Origin: Blastomonas natatoria
GTDB taxonomy: Bacteria; Pseudomonadota; Alphaproteobacteria; Sphingomonadales; Sphingomonadaceae
Reading direction: 5' to 3'
DNA length: 64,000 bases
Assembly (NCBI RefSeq): GCF_003201955.1
Contig: NZ_QJJM01000006.1
Span: 1 to 64,000, forward strand
Part shown: positions 34,045 through 45,764 of the stretch, piece after piece
Layout: every line of letters starts with the position of its first letter
How positions within the stretch are numbered: position 1 is the first letter of the stretch
The notes under the pieces: model-generated
What the model was told of the DNA's origin: nothing
What the model saw: the letters and a program-made list of their open reading frames with translations, nothing else
Databases searched by the model: none
Position numbers and translations under genes: made by a program

Positions 34045-36765
34045 TCAGACGGGCACGGATGGCGTGCGGGTTCCAAATAGGTGTTGCCAGGCAGTTTCAA
34101 CACTTGCTCGTGCTTTTTCGACCTCCGCCAGCAAATCCTGCCAGGATTCATGGCCACATGCTCGCGCGATGAGCCGCTGACTGGCCGCCGGAGGTTCGGC
34201 ACAATCGGGTGCGATCAACCGCAGCGACACAAGTAGTCGAGTCATGAGATCATGCGCCTGTGCCAGTTCCGTCTCCAGCAGTCCGCAACGCGACAGCGCC
34301 TCGATGGCTTGGCGGAGATCCGGATGAAACCCTTCCCGGTGGGTCAGCTGCAGCGTGTGGACGACAAATTCCAGATCGACCAGACCGCCGGGCAATAGCT
34401 TTACGTCCAGCGGACCCATAGGCCTTTTGTGATTGGCAATGTCCGTGCGCATCTTCAGCGCGGCAGCGCGAACTTCATCTGCGGATCGCGGCGTATTCAG
34501 CACCTCGGCGATCAGGCTCTCGAGCTGCGAACGACTTTGATCCGATCCATAGACGACTCTCGCCCGGCACAGCGCCATATGCTCCCAGGTCCAGGCCTGT
34601 TCGCGCTGATATTGCGCAAAGCTGGCAAACGAAACCGACAGCAATCCTTGTGCGCCATTGGGCCTCAGCCGTGTATCCACCTCGTACAGCGCCCCCGCTG
34701 CAGTCGGCACCGATAGCGCCGCGATGATCCGCTGTGCCAGCCGGTTGTAATATTGCGTGCTCCCCAACGGCCGCCTGCCATCGGACTCGCCACCGATATC
34801 GCCGCTGAACAGAAACACCAGGTCCAGATCGGAGGCATGGGTCAGCGCCCCTCCGCCCAGCCTGCCCAGCGCCAGAATGACCGGCTCGCTACCCGGTATC
34901 ACGCCATGCACCGCCGTGAATTCCTGCACCGCGCAATCGGCCAGTCGCCGGATTGCCGCTTCGGCCACCCGAGCATAGCCGCCCGCGATCGCGATCGGGT
35001 CATGCCGCCGCTCGATAAGCTGGACACCCAGCGCAAACCGCATGTCCCCCACCCGGACCCGCGCCGCATCAAGCCGCTGCTGATAATCGTCTCCGGGCTC
35101 TTCGCGCGAGAGATACTCGCCAATTTCCTCCACGCTGCCGACAAGATCGTAGGCGCTCGCATCGATCAGCCCATCGAGCAGATCGCCCCTGCGCGCCAGG
35201 GATTCTGCAAGCGGCGGAGCGTGGCTCAATATGTCGACCAGGGTTTGCATCAGCGCCGGGCGCGCTTGAAGGAGGCGGAAGATGTTGACCGTACTGGGCA
35301 GCTGCCGAAGCAGATCGTCGAAACGGTTCAGGGCGCCGGCCTGATCGGGTGCATCGGCAAAGGCCGCCAGCAATGCAGGCAGCACTTCCTCGAACGCCTT
35401 GCGCCCAGCCGCAGTGCGCAGCGAGCGCACCGCCCCGCCCCGCCAGCCCTGCACCCGGTCCGCCAGCGCTGACGGGTGATCGAACCCTGCCTGCGCCAGA
35501 GCCTCGGCCAGCAACTCGGGATCATTGCTCAGCGGGACGACGGCCTCGTCCGCCTGGCCCCGCTGAGAGGCGATCAGCCCGTCATAGATGGCGGCGACAT
35601 CGCGGGTGACCGGCTCCAGCGCCGCAATCATGGCGCGGCCATCGTCCAGTCCATGCAACCGGGCGACATTGTCCAGAGCGCCGGGATCGCCCGGGAGGCT
35701 GTGCGTCTGCTGATCCTCGACCATCTGCAGCCGGTGTTCAAAGGTACGCAGCGTGCGATAATGCCCTGCCAGCAGACTCGCCTCCTCAGCAGGAATGATC
35801 CCCTCTGCCGCCAGTGCAGCCAGTGCGTCCACCGTCGAACGGACCCGAAGCGCAGCGTTGCGCCCGCCATGAATCAGCTGATGCGCCTGGGTGAAGAATT
35901 CGACTTCTCGGATGCCACCCCGTCCTCGTTTGAGATCGAAGCCAGGGCCGAGCACCTGGCCCTTGTTGTAATGGTCCCGGATCTGGCGGGTCAGCGCAGC
36001 AATCTCGTCAATAGTGCCGAAATCAAGCGATCGGCGCCAGATGAATGGCCGGAGCGAGTCCATGAAATACTGGCCGAGGCTGCGGTCCCCCGCTGCTGCG
36101 CGGGCGCGGATGAAGGCTGCCTGCTCCCAGGTCAGGGCCTGCGATTCATAATGCGACAGGGCAGCATCAACCGGTATGGCCAGAGGCGTGACCTCCGCTG
36201 CGGGGCGCAGCCGCAGATCCATCCGGAAAACATAGCCGTTACCATCTCTCTGGCTCATGATATCAATGAGTTGCCGCGCAATACGCTGTGCAGCATCGGC
36301 TGCCTCCTCGCGCGGACGGCGAGGCAGCGTCGCCGGATCGTAGATGAAGATCGGATCGATGTCGGACGAGTAGTTGAGCTCCTGGCCACCATGCTTGCCC
36401 AGCGCGATCACTGCGAATCCGCTTGGCTCGGCGCCCGGCGTCCGGCGCTCGATCACGTCTGCCAGCGCAAGGTCGAGCGCCTGGTCCGCAAAGTCAGACA
36501 GGGCGCGGGTCACCTGATCGACCGAGATCATTTCCGCAAGATCTGCAAGAGCAAGGACCATCGCCAGCGCATTCTTCCGTCGGCGCAACCCCTCAGCTGC
36601 GGGCATTGCCGCATAAAGCTGTTCGATCCGGGCGCGCGCAGCCGAAAGACCGTGCGTCCTCAGGACCCCGACCAGATCGGGATTGCGTTCCATGGCAGAG
36701 GCCAGAAAGGGTGCATGGCGTTCGGCGCGGGCCTGAGCGTCGGAAAGGTCCGTTGGCTGGATCAT
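34045..36765 (-). CDS. glnE: Glutamine synthetase adenylyltransferase/deadenylase
   Basis: A 906-residue bifunctional enzyme that adenylylates glutamine synthetase when nitrogen is ample and removes AMP when it is scarce. Two nucleotidyltransferase modules are visible: VIALGKHGGQELNYSSDIDPIFIYD (deadenylylase half) and ILALGRLGGGALTHASDLDLVFLF (adenylylase half), separated by the central helical linker. The length fits the family. ATG at 36765 is preferred; the frame is open to 36801. The gene follows the sigma factor in the same direction with a 54-base gap. Confidence 0.95.
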   Translation of the reverse strand: MIQPTDLSDAQARAERHAPFLASAMERNPDLVGVLRTHGLSAARARIEQLYAAMPAAEGLRRRKNALAMVLALADLAEMISVDQVTRALSDFADQALDLALADVIERRTPGAEPSGFAVIALGKHGGQELNYSSDIDPIFIYDPATLPRRPREEAADAAQRIARQLIDIMSQRDGNGYVFRMDLRLRPAAEVTPLAIPVDAALSHYESQALTWEQAAFIRARAAAGDRSLGQYFMDSLRPFIWRRSLDFGTIDEIAALTRQIRDHYNKGQVLGPGFDLKRGRGGIREVEFFTQAHQLIHGGRNAALRVRSTVDALAALAAEGIIPAEEASLLAGHYRTLRTFEHRLQMVEDQQTHSLPGDPGALDNVARLHGLDDGRAMIAALEPVTRDVAAIYDGLIASQRGQADEAVVPLSNDPELLAEALAQAGFDHPSALADRVQGWRGGAVRSLRTAAGRKAFEEVLPALLAAFADAPDQAGALNRFDDLLRQLPSTVNIFRLLQARPALMQTLVDILSHAPPLAESLARRGDLLDGLIDASAYDLVGSVEEIGEYLSREEPGDDYQQRLDAARVRVGDMRFALGVQLIERRHDPIAIAGGYARVAEAAIRRLADCAVQEFTAVHGVIPGSEPVILALGRLGGGALTHASDLDLVFLFSGDIGGESDGRRPLGSTQYYNRLAQRIIAALSVPTAAGALYEVDTRLRPNGAQGLLSVSFASFAQYQREQAWTWEHMALCRARVVYGSDQSRSQLESLIAEVLNTPRSADEVRAAALKMRTDIANHKRPMGPLDVKLLPGGLVDLEFVVHTLQLTHREGFHPDLRQAIEALSRCGLLETELAQAHDLMTRLLVSLRLIAPDCAEPPAASQRLIARACGHESWQDLLAEVEKARASVETAWQHLFGTRTPSVPV

Positions 36766-36819
36766 GGCGGAGGTGCTAGCCCGTGCGAAGACGCCAGGCA
36801 ATCGCCCGCACGATGGCGA

Positions 36820-37461
36820 TCAGTCGTCGGCTTCGGGTCGCCCGATCAGCCCGCCGCTGACCCGATCGACATCGGCCATGATCGCCGCCATAGGATCGGT
36901 CGTCCGTTCGGCTCGGCCCTCGCTCGCGGTCGTATCCTCGATCAAGGCCAGCAGGGCCGCGCGCCCGCGCGCGACGCGACTCTTGATGGTGCCCAGGGCC
37001 ACGCCGCAGATGTCCGCCGCTTCCTCATAGGAAAAGCCGCCTGCGCCGACGAGGATCAGGGCTTCGCGCTGGCTCTCCGGCAACTGCATCAGTGCCCGCT
37101 GCACATCGGCAAGGTGCAGCTGATCACCCTGGCCTGCCGGCATCGACAGGATGCGATCGGCAACGACATCGTCCCACTCGGTGGTAAATCGGGCGCGCCG
37201 CCGTTGCGAGAGGAACGAGTTGCGCAGGATGATGAAGGTCCAGGCCCGCATGTTGGTCCCTGCCGCAAACCGGCCGCGTGCGGCCCAGGCCTTCAGCATG
37301 GTATCCTGCACCAGATCATCCGCGACATCGCGATTGCCGCTGAGCGAGCGACCATAAGCACGAAGATGCGGGATCAGCGACGCGAGCTGCGCCTTGAAGG
37401 CATCATCATCCAGCGGCGGACCACCCTCTGACGCGGCGTCTGCAGTGCTATCAAACGCCAT
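36820..37461 (-). CDS. ECF sigma factor, EcfG-like
   Basis: A 213-residue RNA polymerase sigma factor with region 2 (LIPHLRAYGRSLSGNRDVADDLVQDTMLKAW) and region 4 (LPESQREALILVGAGGFSYEEAADICGVALGTIKSRVARGRA). The FSYEEAA.ICG...GTIKSRV stretch is the mark of the alphaproteobacterial EcfG (ECF15) group, which runs the general stress response. The usual neighbours NepR and PhyR are not here. The C-terminal tail of about 45 residues is atypical. It may share a transcript with glnE downstream. Confidence 0.82.
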   Translation of the reverse strand: MAFDSTADAASEGGPPLDDDAFKAQLASLIPHLRAYGRSLSGNRDVADDLVQDTMLKAWAARGRFAAGTNMRAWTFIILRNSFLSQRRRARFTTEWDDVVADRILSMPAGQGDQLHLADVQRALMQLPESQREALILVGAGGFSYEEAADICGVALGTIKSRVARGRAALLALIEDTTASEGRAERTTDPMAAIMADVDRVSGGLIGRPEADD

Positions 37462-37706
37462 AGTGGAGAGGCCTGACTTTCACCCATCGGAAAAAAGACA
37501 GGCCCTCCCCCGACGATGCAGTCGCGGACCTGTCACTAACACATGTTAACCCGAAACGTCGGGATACGGAAATTCGTTGCATATCACAAGCATGCGTCGA
37601 CGCTTCGACGTTGGGATGACTTGCCTGCATGACCGGCCGGTGGCAAACACCGCCGCAGCAGGGGGATTGCCCTTGCCCATCCCTGTCCCTGGCGGAAAGA
37701 GCGACC

Positions 37707-39386
37707 ATGTACCTCAAGACCCTTTTCAAAATCGCAAGCGCTCCGCTGGCTATACTCGCAGCAAGCCCATTGGCTGCCCAACCGGCCAACTCGTCCGATA
37801 GTTCCGCAGCTTCCCCCCCGCCAATCTCTGAAGATACGATGAAAGAGGTGACCCGGATGCTCTCCTCGGACGAGTTCGAGGGCAGAGCGCCTGGCAGCGT
37901 CGGCGAGCAGAAGACCATCGCGTTGCTGACCGAGCGGTTCGCCCGGGCAGGTCTCAAGCCGGGCAATGGGCAAAACTGGCTGCAGAAAGTGCCGCTGGTC
38001 AGCATCGAGGCGGGCAAGATCAGCGCGTTGACGATTTCAGGCGGCAAGACGCCGCTCAGCTTCGAATATGGCCAGGACATGGTGATCGGCACCTATCGCG
38101 AGGCGCCGACCATCGACATTGCGAACAGCGACGTGGTGTTCGTCGGCTATGGCATCAACGCACCCGAAAAGGGCTGGAACGACTATGCCGGGCTCGATGT
38201 GAAGGGCAAGACGGTCATCATCCTGGTCAACGATCCCGACTATGACAGCCCCGACCTGAACGGCGATTTCGGCGGCAAGGCCATGACCTATTACGGTCGC
38301 TGGACCTACAAGTACGAGGAAGCCGCACGCCAGGGCGCTGCCGCTGCGCTGATCGTGCACGATACGGTGCCCGCCGCCTATGGCTGGGGCGTGGTGGAAT
38401 CGAGCTGGACCGGCCCGCAATTCTTTGCGCAGAGCGCCGACAAGGGCGCGAGCGAAACCCGCGCCAATGGCTGGATCCAGAAAGAAGCGGCAGAAAAACT
38501 GCTCGCCAGCGCGGGGCAGGACCTGGCGGCGCTGAGCGCGGCGGCCAAGCGCAAGGGCTTCAAGCCCGTGCCGCTTGGCGTGAAGGCGTCGGTGTCTTTC
38601 GCCAATGCCATCGACACCACGATGTCCAACAACATCATAGGCATTTTGCCCGGGGCCAAGCGGCCTGACGAATATGTGCTCTACACCGCGCACTGGGATC
38701 ATCTGGGCCGCTGCAAGCCCGCCGATGACGGCGACGACATCTGCAACGGCGCGGTCGATAATGCCACGGGAACGGCAGCTTTGGTGGCGCTTGCCGAAGC
38801 GTTCAGCAAGGCCGGGGCGCCCGATCGCAGCGTCGTGTTCCTTGCGGTGACGGCTGAGGAATCAGGATTGCTCGGTTCGTCCTATTATGGCGAGAACCCC
38901 ATCTATCCGCTGGCTCAGACCGTAGGCGGCATCAACATGGACGCATTTCTGATGGCGGGTCCTTCGCGCAACGTCACCGTGGTCGGCCAGGGCAAGTCGG
39001 AGCTCGACGATTATCTCGATGCCGCGCTGAAGTCGGTCGGCCGCGTGGCGCAACCGGATTCGATGCCGCAAAATGGCTATTATTACCGCTCCGATCATTT
39101 CAGCCTCGCCAAGCAGGGTGTGCCGATGCTGTATATCGATGGTGGCGACGATCTGCTCGAGGGTGGCAAGGCGGCCGGCGAGGCTGCGGCCAAGGACTAT
39201 ACCGTCAACCGCTATCATGGCCCCAAGGACGAATATAATCCCGACTGGAACTGGTCGGGCGTCATGCAGGATCTTTCGCTCTATTACAGCATCGGCCGCA
39301 GCCTTGCGATGTCCACCGCCTGGCCGAACTGGGTCGAGGGTGACGAGTTCCGCGCCATCCGCGACAAGAGCCGGGAAGGCAAGTAA
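37707..39386 (+). CDS. M28 family zinc aminopeptidase, exported
   Basis: A 559-residue secreted metallopeptidase. Signal peptide covers residues 1-24; a PA-type insert (about 120-290) precedes the M28 catalytic domain. Zinc ligands are His in YTAHWDHLG, bridging Asp in GAVDNATGT, Glu pair in VTAEESGLLGS, Asp in GGINMDAFL and His in YRSDHFSLAK. ATG at 37707 is preceded by GGAAAGAG; the open frame from 37629 is longer but lacks a signal peptide. It lies 6 bases before aguA, so one transcript is likely. Confidence 0.93.
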   Translation: MYLKTLFKIASAPLAILAASPLAAQPANSSDSSAASPPPISEDTMKEVTRMLSSDEFEGRAPGSVGEQKTIALLTERFARAGLKPGNGQNWLQKVPLVSIEAGKISALTISGGKTPLSFEYGQDMVIGTYREAPTIDIANSDVVFVGYGINAPEKGWNDYAGLDVKGKTVIILVNDPDYDSPDLNGDFGGKAMTYYGRWTYKYEEAARQGAAAALIVHDTVPAAYGWGVVESSWTGPQFFAQSADKGASETRANGWIQKEAAEKLLASAGQDLAALSAAAKRKGFKPVPLGVKASVSFANAIDTTMSNNIIGILPGAKRPDEYVLYTAHWDHLGRCKPADDGDDICNGAVDNATGTAALVALAEAFSKAGAPDRSVVFLAVTAEESGLLGSSYYGENPIYPLAQTVGGINMDAFLMAGPSRNVTVVGQGKSELDDYLDAALKSVGRVAQPDSMPQNGYYYRSDHFSLAKQGVPMLYIDGGDDLLEGGKAAGEAAAKDYTVNRYHGPKDEYNPDWNWSGVMQDLSLYYSIGRSLAMSTAWPNWVEGDEFRAIRDKSREGK

Positions 39387-39392
39387 CTCGCC

Positions 39393-40394
39393 ATGGCAAA
39401 GCAGATGATGCCGCCCGAATGGACACCGCAACGCTGGATATGGATCGGCTTTCCGCATCTCGCTGATGAGTGGAACGGGTTCCTCGCCGCCGCCCAGGCC
39501 GAAATCGCCGCATTCGCCCGTGCCGTGTCGGAAAGCGGACAGGAAGCGCGGCTGGTCGTGCCCGACGAGGCGCATGCCGCTCTGGCGCGCGACCTGGCGG
39601 GTGATGCGGTGACCATCTGCGTTCACCCCTATGGCGATATCTGGCTGCGCGACACCGGACCGCTGGTGGTCCGCGACGCGGAGCGCAAGGGGTTCGCGCA
39701 ACGTTTCGGTTTCAATGGCTGGGGTGGAAAATACGTGATGCCCGGCGATACGCAGATCGGTGGGCTGCTGGCTGCGGAAGCGGGGCTGGCAAGTGCAGAA
39801 GCGGACTGGGTGCTGGAGGGCGGTGCGATCGATGTCGATGGCACCGGGCTCGGCGTCACCACCGAGCAGTGCCTGCTCAATCCCAATCGCAACCCGCATC
39901 TGACGCGCGAAGAGATCGAGGCGCGGCTGCGACGCGACCTTGGAATCGAGCGGCTGCTCTGGCTTGGCGATGGCCTGATCAACGATCATACCGACGGGCA
40001 TGTCGACAATCTGGCGCGGTTCGTGGCGCCGGGGACGTTGGCATTGCCGGTGCCGAGCGGCCATAATGATCCCAATGCGGCGATCTATGCCAATGCAAAG
40101 CACCGGGCGGAGGCCTTCGGCCTGAAGGTGGTGCCGATCCCCTCGCCCGGTCTGGTCGAGCGCGTCGATGCCGAGGGCGAGGTCAAGGTGCAGCCGGCCA
40201 GCCATATGAATTTCGCGATTACCAGCCACCTCGTCGTGGTGCCGACCTATGGCACGGCATCCGATGGTCCGGCGGTCGAGGCAATCGGTGCATGTTTCCC
40301 CGATCGCCGTACTATCGGTCTGCGCGCGGATGCCGTGCTGGCGGGGGGTGGCAGCTTCCACTGCGCCAGCCAGCAAATGCCGCTGCTCGATTGA
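39393..40394 (+). CDS. aguA: Agmatine deiminase family protein
   Basis: A 333-residue penta-fold deiminase, converting agmatine to N-carbamoylputrescine and ammonia. Signature segments: YGDIWLRDTGPL, EGGAIDVDG, DHTDGHVDNLARF and the catalytic Cys in GGGSFHCASQQMP near the C-terminus. The product is the substrate of the amidase encoded at 41732. A peptidylarginine-deiminase activity is the alternative for this fold. Start 6 bases after the M28 stop. Confidence 0.93.
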   Translation: MAKQMMPPEWTPQRWIWIGFPHLADEWNGFLAAAQAEIAAFARAVSESGQEARLVVPDEAHAALARDLAGDAVTICVHPYGDIWLRDTGPLVVRDAERKGFAQRFGFNGWGGKYVMPGDTQIGGLLAAEAGLASAEADWVLEGGAIDVDGTGLGVTTEQCLLNPNRNPHLTREEIEARLRRDLGIERLLWLGDGLINDHTDGHVDNLARFVAPGTLALPVPSGHNDPNAAIYANAKHRAEAFGLKVVPIPSPGLVERVDAEGEVKVQPASHMNFAITSHLVVVPTYGTASDGPAVEAIGACFPDRRTIGLRADAVLAGGGSFHCASQQMPLLD

Positions 40395-40476
40395 TCAGGC
40401 GGGCCCTGCCGGGTATAGCCTGTGCCAGGATCCGTCCTGTATTCCCCAGCAACAACCACAAAGAGGATTGCCCCCG

Positions 40477-41319
40477 ATGCGCTCAATGATCCTGTCTGCC
40501 CTGATTGCAGGCACCGCCCTGCCCCTGATGGTCGCTGCCCCCGCTATAGCCGCCGAGACCGCCAGCGCTTCCTCGGCCATCGATGCTGCCGTAGCCGCCG
40601 ATCTTCGCGGCGAGGACAAGGCTCGCGACAAGTATCGGCATCCGAAGGAAACGCTCGAATTTTTCCAGGTCGGTCCGAACATGGTCGTTGCCGAATATGC
40701 GGCGGATGCAGGCTGGTACACCAAGATCCTCGCGCCGCTGACTTCGACCAATGGCAAATATGTTGCGCTCGGCGTCTCTCCGACCGCTGCGTCGTTCAAC
40801 GAACAGCGCAAGGCAGCAATGGCGGCCTATCCGACCAGCTTTCCCGAACGCGCAACCAAGGCGACGGGCATCGCACCGGACAAGATCCACGCCTATGTCA
40901 CCAATGCCGTACCCGCCGAACTCAACGGCAAGGTCGACCGCATCCTCATCCTGCGCATGCTGCACAACATGAACCGCTGGGGCATCCTGGGCAGCGAGCT
41001 CGACGCCATGCACAAGATGCTGAAGCCCGGTGGCATGATCGGCATTGAACAGCACCGCGCCAAGGCCGATGCGCCCGCCAGCTATACCGATGGCTCGAAG
41101 GGATATCTCAAGGAGGCCGATGTCATCGCGATGTTCGAAAAGCACGGCTTCGAACTGGTCGGCAAGAGCGAGATCAACGCCAATCCCAAGGACACGGCCG
41201 ACTATCCCGATGGCGTCTGGACGCTGCCGCCCAATTACGCGCTGAAGGACCAGGACAAGGCCAAATATGCCGGGATCGGCGAATCCGACCGCATGACCCT
41301 GCTGTTCCGCAAGAAGTGA
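40477..41319 (+). CDS. Methyltransferase-like protein with signal peptide
   Basis: A 280-residue protein with a clear signal peptide (MRSMILSALIAGTALPLMVAAP, cleavage near AIAA, residue 24) followed by a Rossmann-like class I methyltransferase domain (about 60-230). The SAM-binding motif I is degenerate (VVAEYAADAGWYTKIL), but LRMLHNMNRWG and HKMLKPGGMIGIEQHR match the family. SD AAGAGG is at the chosen ATG. The frame upstream overlaps aguA. Being exported, it lacks obvious access to SAM, so it may be a non-enzymatic or alternative-ligand relative. Confidence 0.8.
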   Translation: MRSMILSALIAGTALPLMVAAPAIAAETASASSAIDAAVAADLRGEDKARDKYRHPKETLEFFQVGPNMVVAEYAADAGWYTKILAPLTSTNGKYVALGVSPTAASFNEQRKAAMAAYPTSFPERATKATGIAPDKIHAYVTNAVPAELNGKVDRILILRMLHNMNRWGILGSELDAMHKMLKPGGMIGIEQHRAKADAPASYTDGSKGYLKEADVIAMFEKHGFELVGKSEINANPKDTADYPDGVWTLPPNYALKDQDKAKYAGIGESDRMTLLFRKK

Positions 41320-41378
41320 TGCGCACGCCGCCGTCAGCTTGCGGGCTGTCGGCGGCGATTTGACGCCGGGGGGCATGT

Positions 41379-41735
41379 ATGGGCGCGTTGGTGCTGCGGG
41401 CGGTGATATCGGGTATACTGGTCGCGATCATTGCCATCGTTGCCCGCCGTAGTCCCGGTCTGGGCGGCCTCATCGCCTCGATCCCGCTGGTCTCTACGCT
41501 GGGCATGATCTGGCTTTGGAATGACACCGGCGACCGCGAGGTCGTAGCCAATTATGTCTCTGCTGCCTTCTGGTATTTCCTGCCGACACTGCCCATGTTC
41601 CTGCTCATTCCGTGGATGCTCCGTTCAGGCGTGAGCTTCTGGCTATCATTGAGCGCAGGCTGCGGCCTCACCATCATTCTGTATCTGGGCATGATTGCAC
41701 TCCTGCCCCGCATTGGGATCAACGTTTCGCTATGA
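41379..41735 (+). CDS. DUF3147 family membrane protein
   Basis: A 118-residue inner-membrane protein with four hydrophobic helices (about 6-24, 33-50, 60-80, 88-108). Matches the DUF3147 family: SPGLGGLIASIPLVSTLGMIWLW is the conserved N-terminal stretch. No function is known. Its stop overlaps the aguB start as ATGA, so the two are translationally coupled, which is the only hint of a polyamine-related role. Confidence 0.8.
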   Translation: MGALVLRAVISGILVAIIAIVARRSPGLGGLIASIPLVSTLGMIWLWNDTGDREVVANYVSAAFWYFLPTLPMFLLIPWMLRSGVSFWLSLSAGCGLTIILYLGMIALLPRIGINVSL

Positions 41736-42580
41736 CCGACATCACCGTTGCCGCTCTGCAACTGCCGCTGGGTGGCGGCGTGGCTGAAAATATCAAAGCG
41801 GTGAGCGATCTGGTAGCCCATGCAGCGGACAAGGGCGCCGATATCATCCTGCCGCCCGAACTGTTCGAAGGACCCTATTTCTGCCAGGTCGAGGACGAAG
41901 CGCTGTTCGCGACCGCGCACCCGACCGCCGAACACCCTGTCGTGCGCGCGATGGCGAAGCTGGCAAAGCAGCTCAAGGTTGCCATCCCGACCAGCTTTTT
42001 CGAACGCGATGGGCCGCATCACTACAACTCGCTGGCAATGATCGACACCGATGGCGAGATCATGGGCGTCTACCGCAAAAGCCATATTCCTGATGGCCCG
42101 GGTTATGAGGAAAAATACTATTTCCGTCCCGGCAATACCGGCTTCAAGGTCTGGGAGGTGTGCGGCACGCGGATCGGCGTCGGCATCTGCTGGGATCAAT
42201 GGTATCCGGAATGTGCGCGCGCGATGGCGCTGATGGGGGCGGAGCTGCTCTTCTATCCGACCGCGATCGGATCGGAACCCTATGACGCGGACCTCGACAC
42301 CAGCCGCATGTGGCGTCGCGCGATGCAGGGGCATTCGGTATCGAACTGCATGCCGGTGATTGCCAGCAACCGCATCGGCACCGAGGGAAATCAGAGCTTT
42401 TACGGCCACAGCTTCATCACCAACGAATGGGGTGACCTGATCCTGGAATATGGCGCTGACGAAACCGGCGTGCTGGTCGCGACACTTGATCTTGCCCAGG
42501 CGCGCAAGCACCGGGCGGGCATGGGCTTTTTCCGCGATCGCCGCCCGCAGCTCTACGGGCGGCTCGCCGAGGATATCTGA
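41732..42580 (+). CDS. aguB: N-carbamoylputrescine amidase
   Basis: A 282-residue nitrilase-superfamily amidase that hydrolyses N-carbamoylputrescine to putrescine, CO2 and ammonia, completing the agmatine route with aguA. The Glu-Lys-Cys triad is visible in LPPELFEGPYF, YRKSHIPDGPGYEEK and VGICWDQWYPE. The ATG at 41732 forms ATGA with the DUF3147 stop; the longer frame from 41612 is inside that gene. It converges on dnaJ. Confidence 0.94.
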   Translation: MTDITVAALQLPLGGGVAENIKAVSDLVAHAADKGADIILPPELFEGPYFCQVEDEALFATAHPTAEHPVVRAMAKLAKQLKVAIPTSFFERDGPHHYNSLAMIDTDGEIMGVYRKSHIPDGPGYEEKYYFRPGNTGFKVWEVCGTRIGVGICWDQWYPECARAMALMGAELLFYPTAIGSEPYDADLDTSRMWRRAMQGHSVSNCMPVIASNRIGTEGNQSFYGHSFITNEWGDLILEYGADETGVLVATLDLAQARKHRAGMGFFRDRRPQLYGRLAEDI

Positions 42581-42608
42581 TCAGTGAGGCGGGAGCGATG
42601 ATCCTGCC

Positions 42609-43745
42609 TTATTCACCGATCCCGTCCCACATTTCCTTCAGCTTGGCGAAAAAGCCCGTGCTTTCCGGGCTTTCCTGACCAGTTTCGGTGGCCTGGAACT
42701 CGCGCAGCAGTTCCTTCTGCCGGGCGCTGAGCCTGGTTGGCGTTTCGACATCGATCTGAATGACCATGTCGCCCGTTCCGCGACCCTGCAGCACCGGCAT
42801 GCCCGCACCGCGCTGACGCAGCTGCTTGCCCGACTGGATGCCTGCAGGAATGTTGATCCGGTGGCGCTTGCCGTCGAGGCCGGGGATTTCCAGTTCGCCG
42901 CCGAGAGCCGCCGTCGTGATGCTGATCGGGCAGCGCGTGATCAGCGTCGTGCCGTCGCGTTCGAAAATGCGGTGCCGTGCGACATGAATGAAGATGTACA
43001 GGTCTCCCGGAGGCGAGCCCTTGGGACCAGCTTCCCCCTTGCCCGACAGACGGATTCGCGTGCCATTGTCGACCCCGGGCGGAATATCGACCGACAGCGT
43101 CTGCTGCTTGTCGACTCGGCCCTCGCCGCGACAGGTGCGGCATGGGTTCTCGATCACCTGGCCGCTGCCGTGACAGTTGGGGCAGGTGCGCTCCACGACG
43201 AAGAAGCCCTGCTGCGCACGCATCTTGCCGCTGCCACCGCACAGGTTGCAGGTGCGTACCTTGGTACCAGGCTCTGCGCCCGAACCGTCGCAGGTATCGC
43301 AGGTCGCTGCCACGTCGATGGTGATCTCGCTTGATTTGCCGTGATAGGCCTCTTCGAGCGTGATCTCCATGTCGTAGCGCAGATCCGCACCGCGAACGGG
43401 TCCACGCCGTCCGCCGGCGCCGCCGAAACCGCCGCCGAAGATCGTGTCGAAAATATCGCCGAGATCGGAAAAGCCGCCCGCAGCCCCATGACCGCCACCG
43501 CCGCCGGACATTCCGCTTTCATAAGCCTCATGCCCATAACGGTCATAGGCCGCGCGCTTCTGCGGGTCCTTCAGAGTGTCATAAGCCTGGCTGATCGCCT
43601 TGAACTTTGCTTCCGCCTCAGCATCTCCAGGGTTGCGGTCCGGGTGCCATTGCATCGCCAATTTGCGATAGGCGGATTTGAGCGCGGCATCGTCCGCATT
43701 GCGCGAGACGCCAAGGCGCTCGTAATAATCTTTGGCTGTGGTCAT
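42609..43745 (-). CDS. dnaJ: Chaperone DnaJ
   Basis: A 378-residue type I J-protein, stimulating DnaK ATPase and delivering substrates. J-domain with HPD (MQWHPDRNPGD, residue about 32), Gly/Phe-rich linker, four CxxCxGxG zinc motifs (CDTCDGSG, CNLCGGSG, CPNCHGSG, CRTCRGEG) and C-terminal client-binding domain. The preferred ATG at 43745 (MTTAKDYYE) sits 6 bases after an alternative at 43751. It follows dnaK by about 115 bases on the same strand. Confidence 0.96.
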   Translation of the reverse strand: MTTAKDYYERLGVSRNADDAALKSAYRKLAMQWHPDRNPGDAEAEAKFKAISQAYDTLKDPQKRAAYDRYGHEAYESGMSGGGGGHGAAGGFSDLGDIFDTIFGGGFGGAGGRRGPVRGADLRYDMEITLEEAYHGKSSEITIDVAATCDTCDGSGAEPGTKVRTCNLCGGSGKMRAQQGFFVVERTCPNCHGSGQVIENPCRTCRGEGRVDKQQTLSVDIPPGVDNGTRIRLSGKGEAGPKGSPPGDLYIFIHVARHRIFERDGTTLITRCPISITTAALGGELEIPGLDGKRHRINIPAGIQSGKQLRQRGAGMPVLQGRGTGDMVIQIDVETPTRLSARQKELLREFQATETGQESPESTGFFAKLKEMWDGIGE

Positions 43746-43862
43746 GGTCATGGGTCGCGATTCATCATGCAGCGACCGGGCGGGATCGCGGCGCTGGGAT
43801 GGCATTGGCCACCCCTGCCCCGCAGTCCCGCCCGGCCGGACTGTCGAACATCAATCCGGCAA

Positions 43863-45764
<1,902 letters not shown>

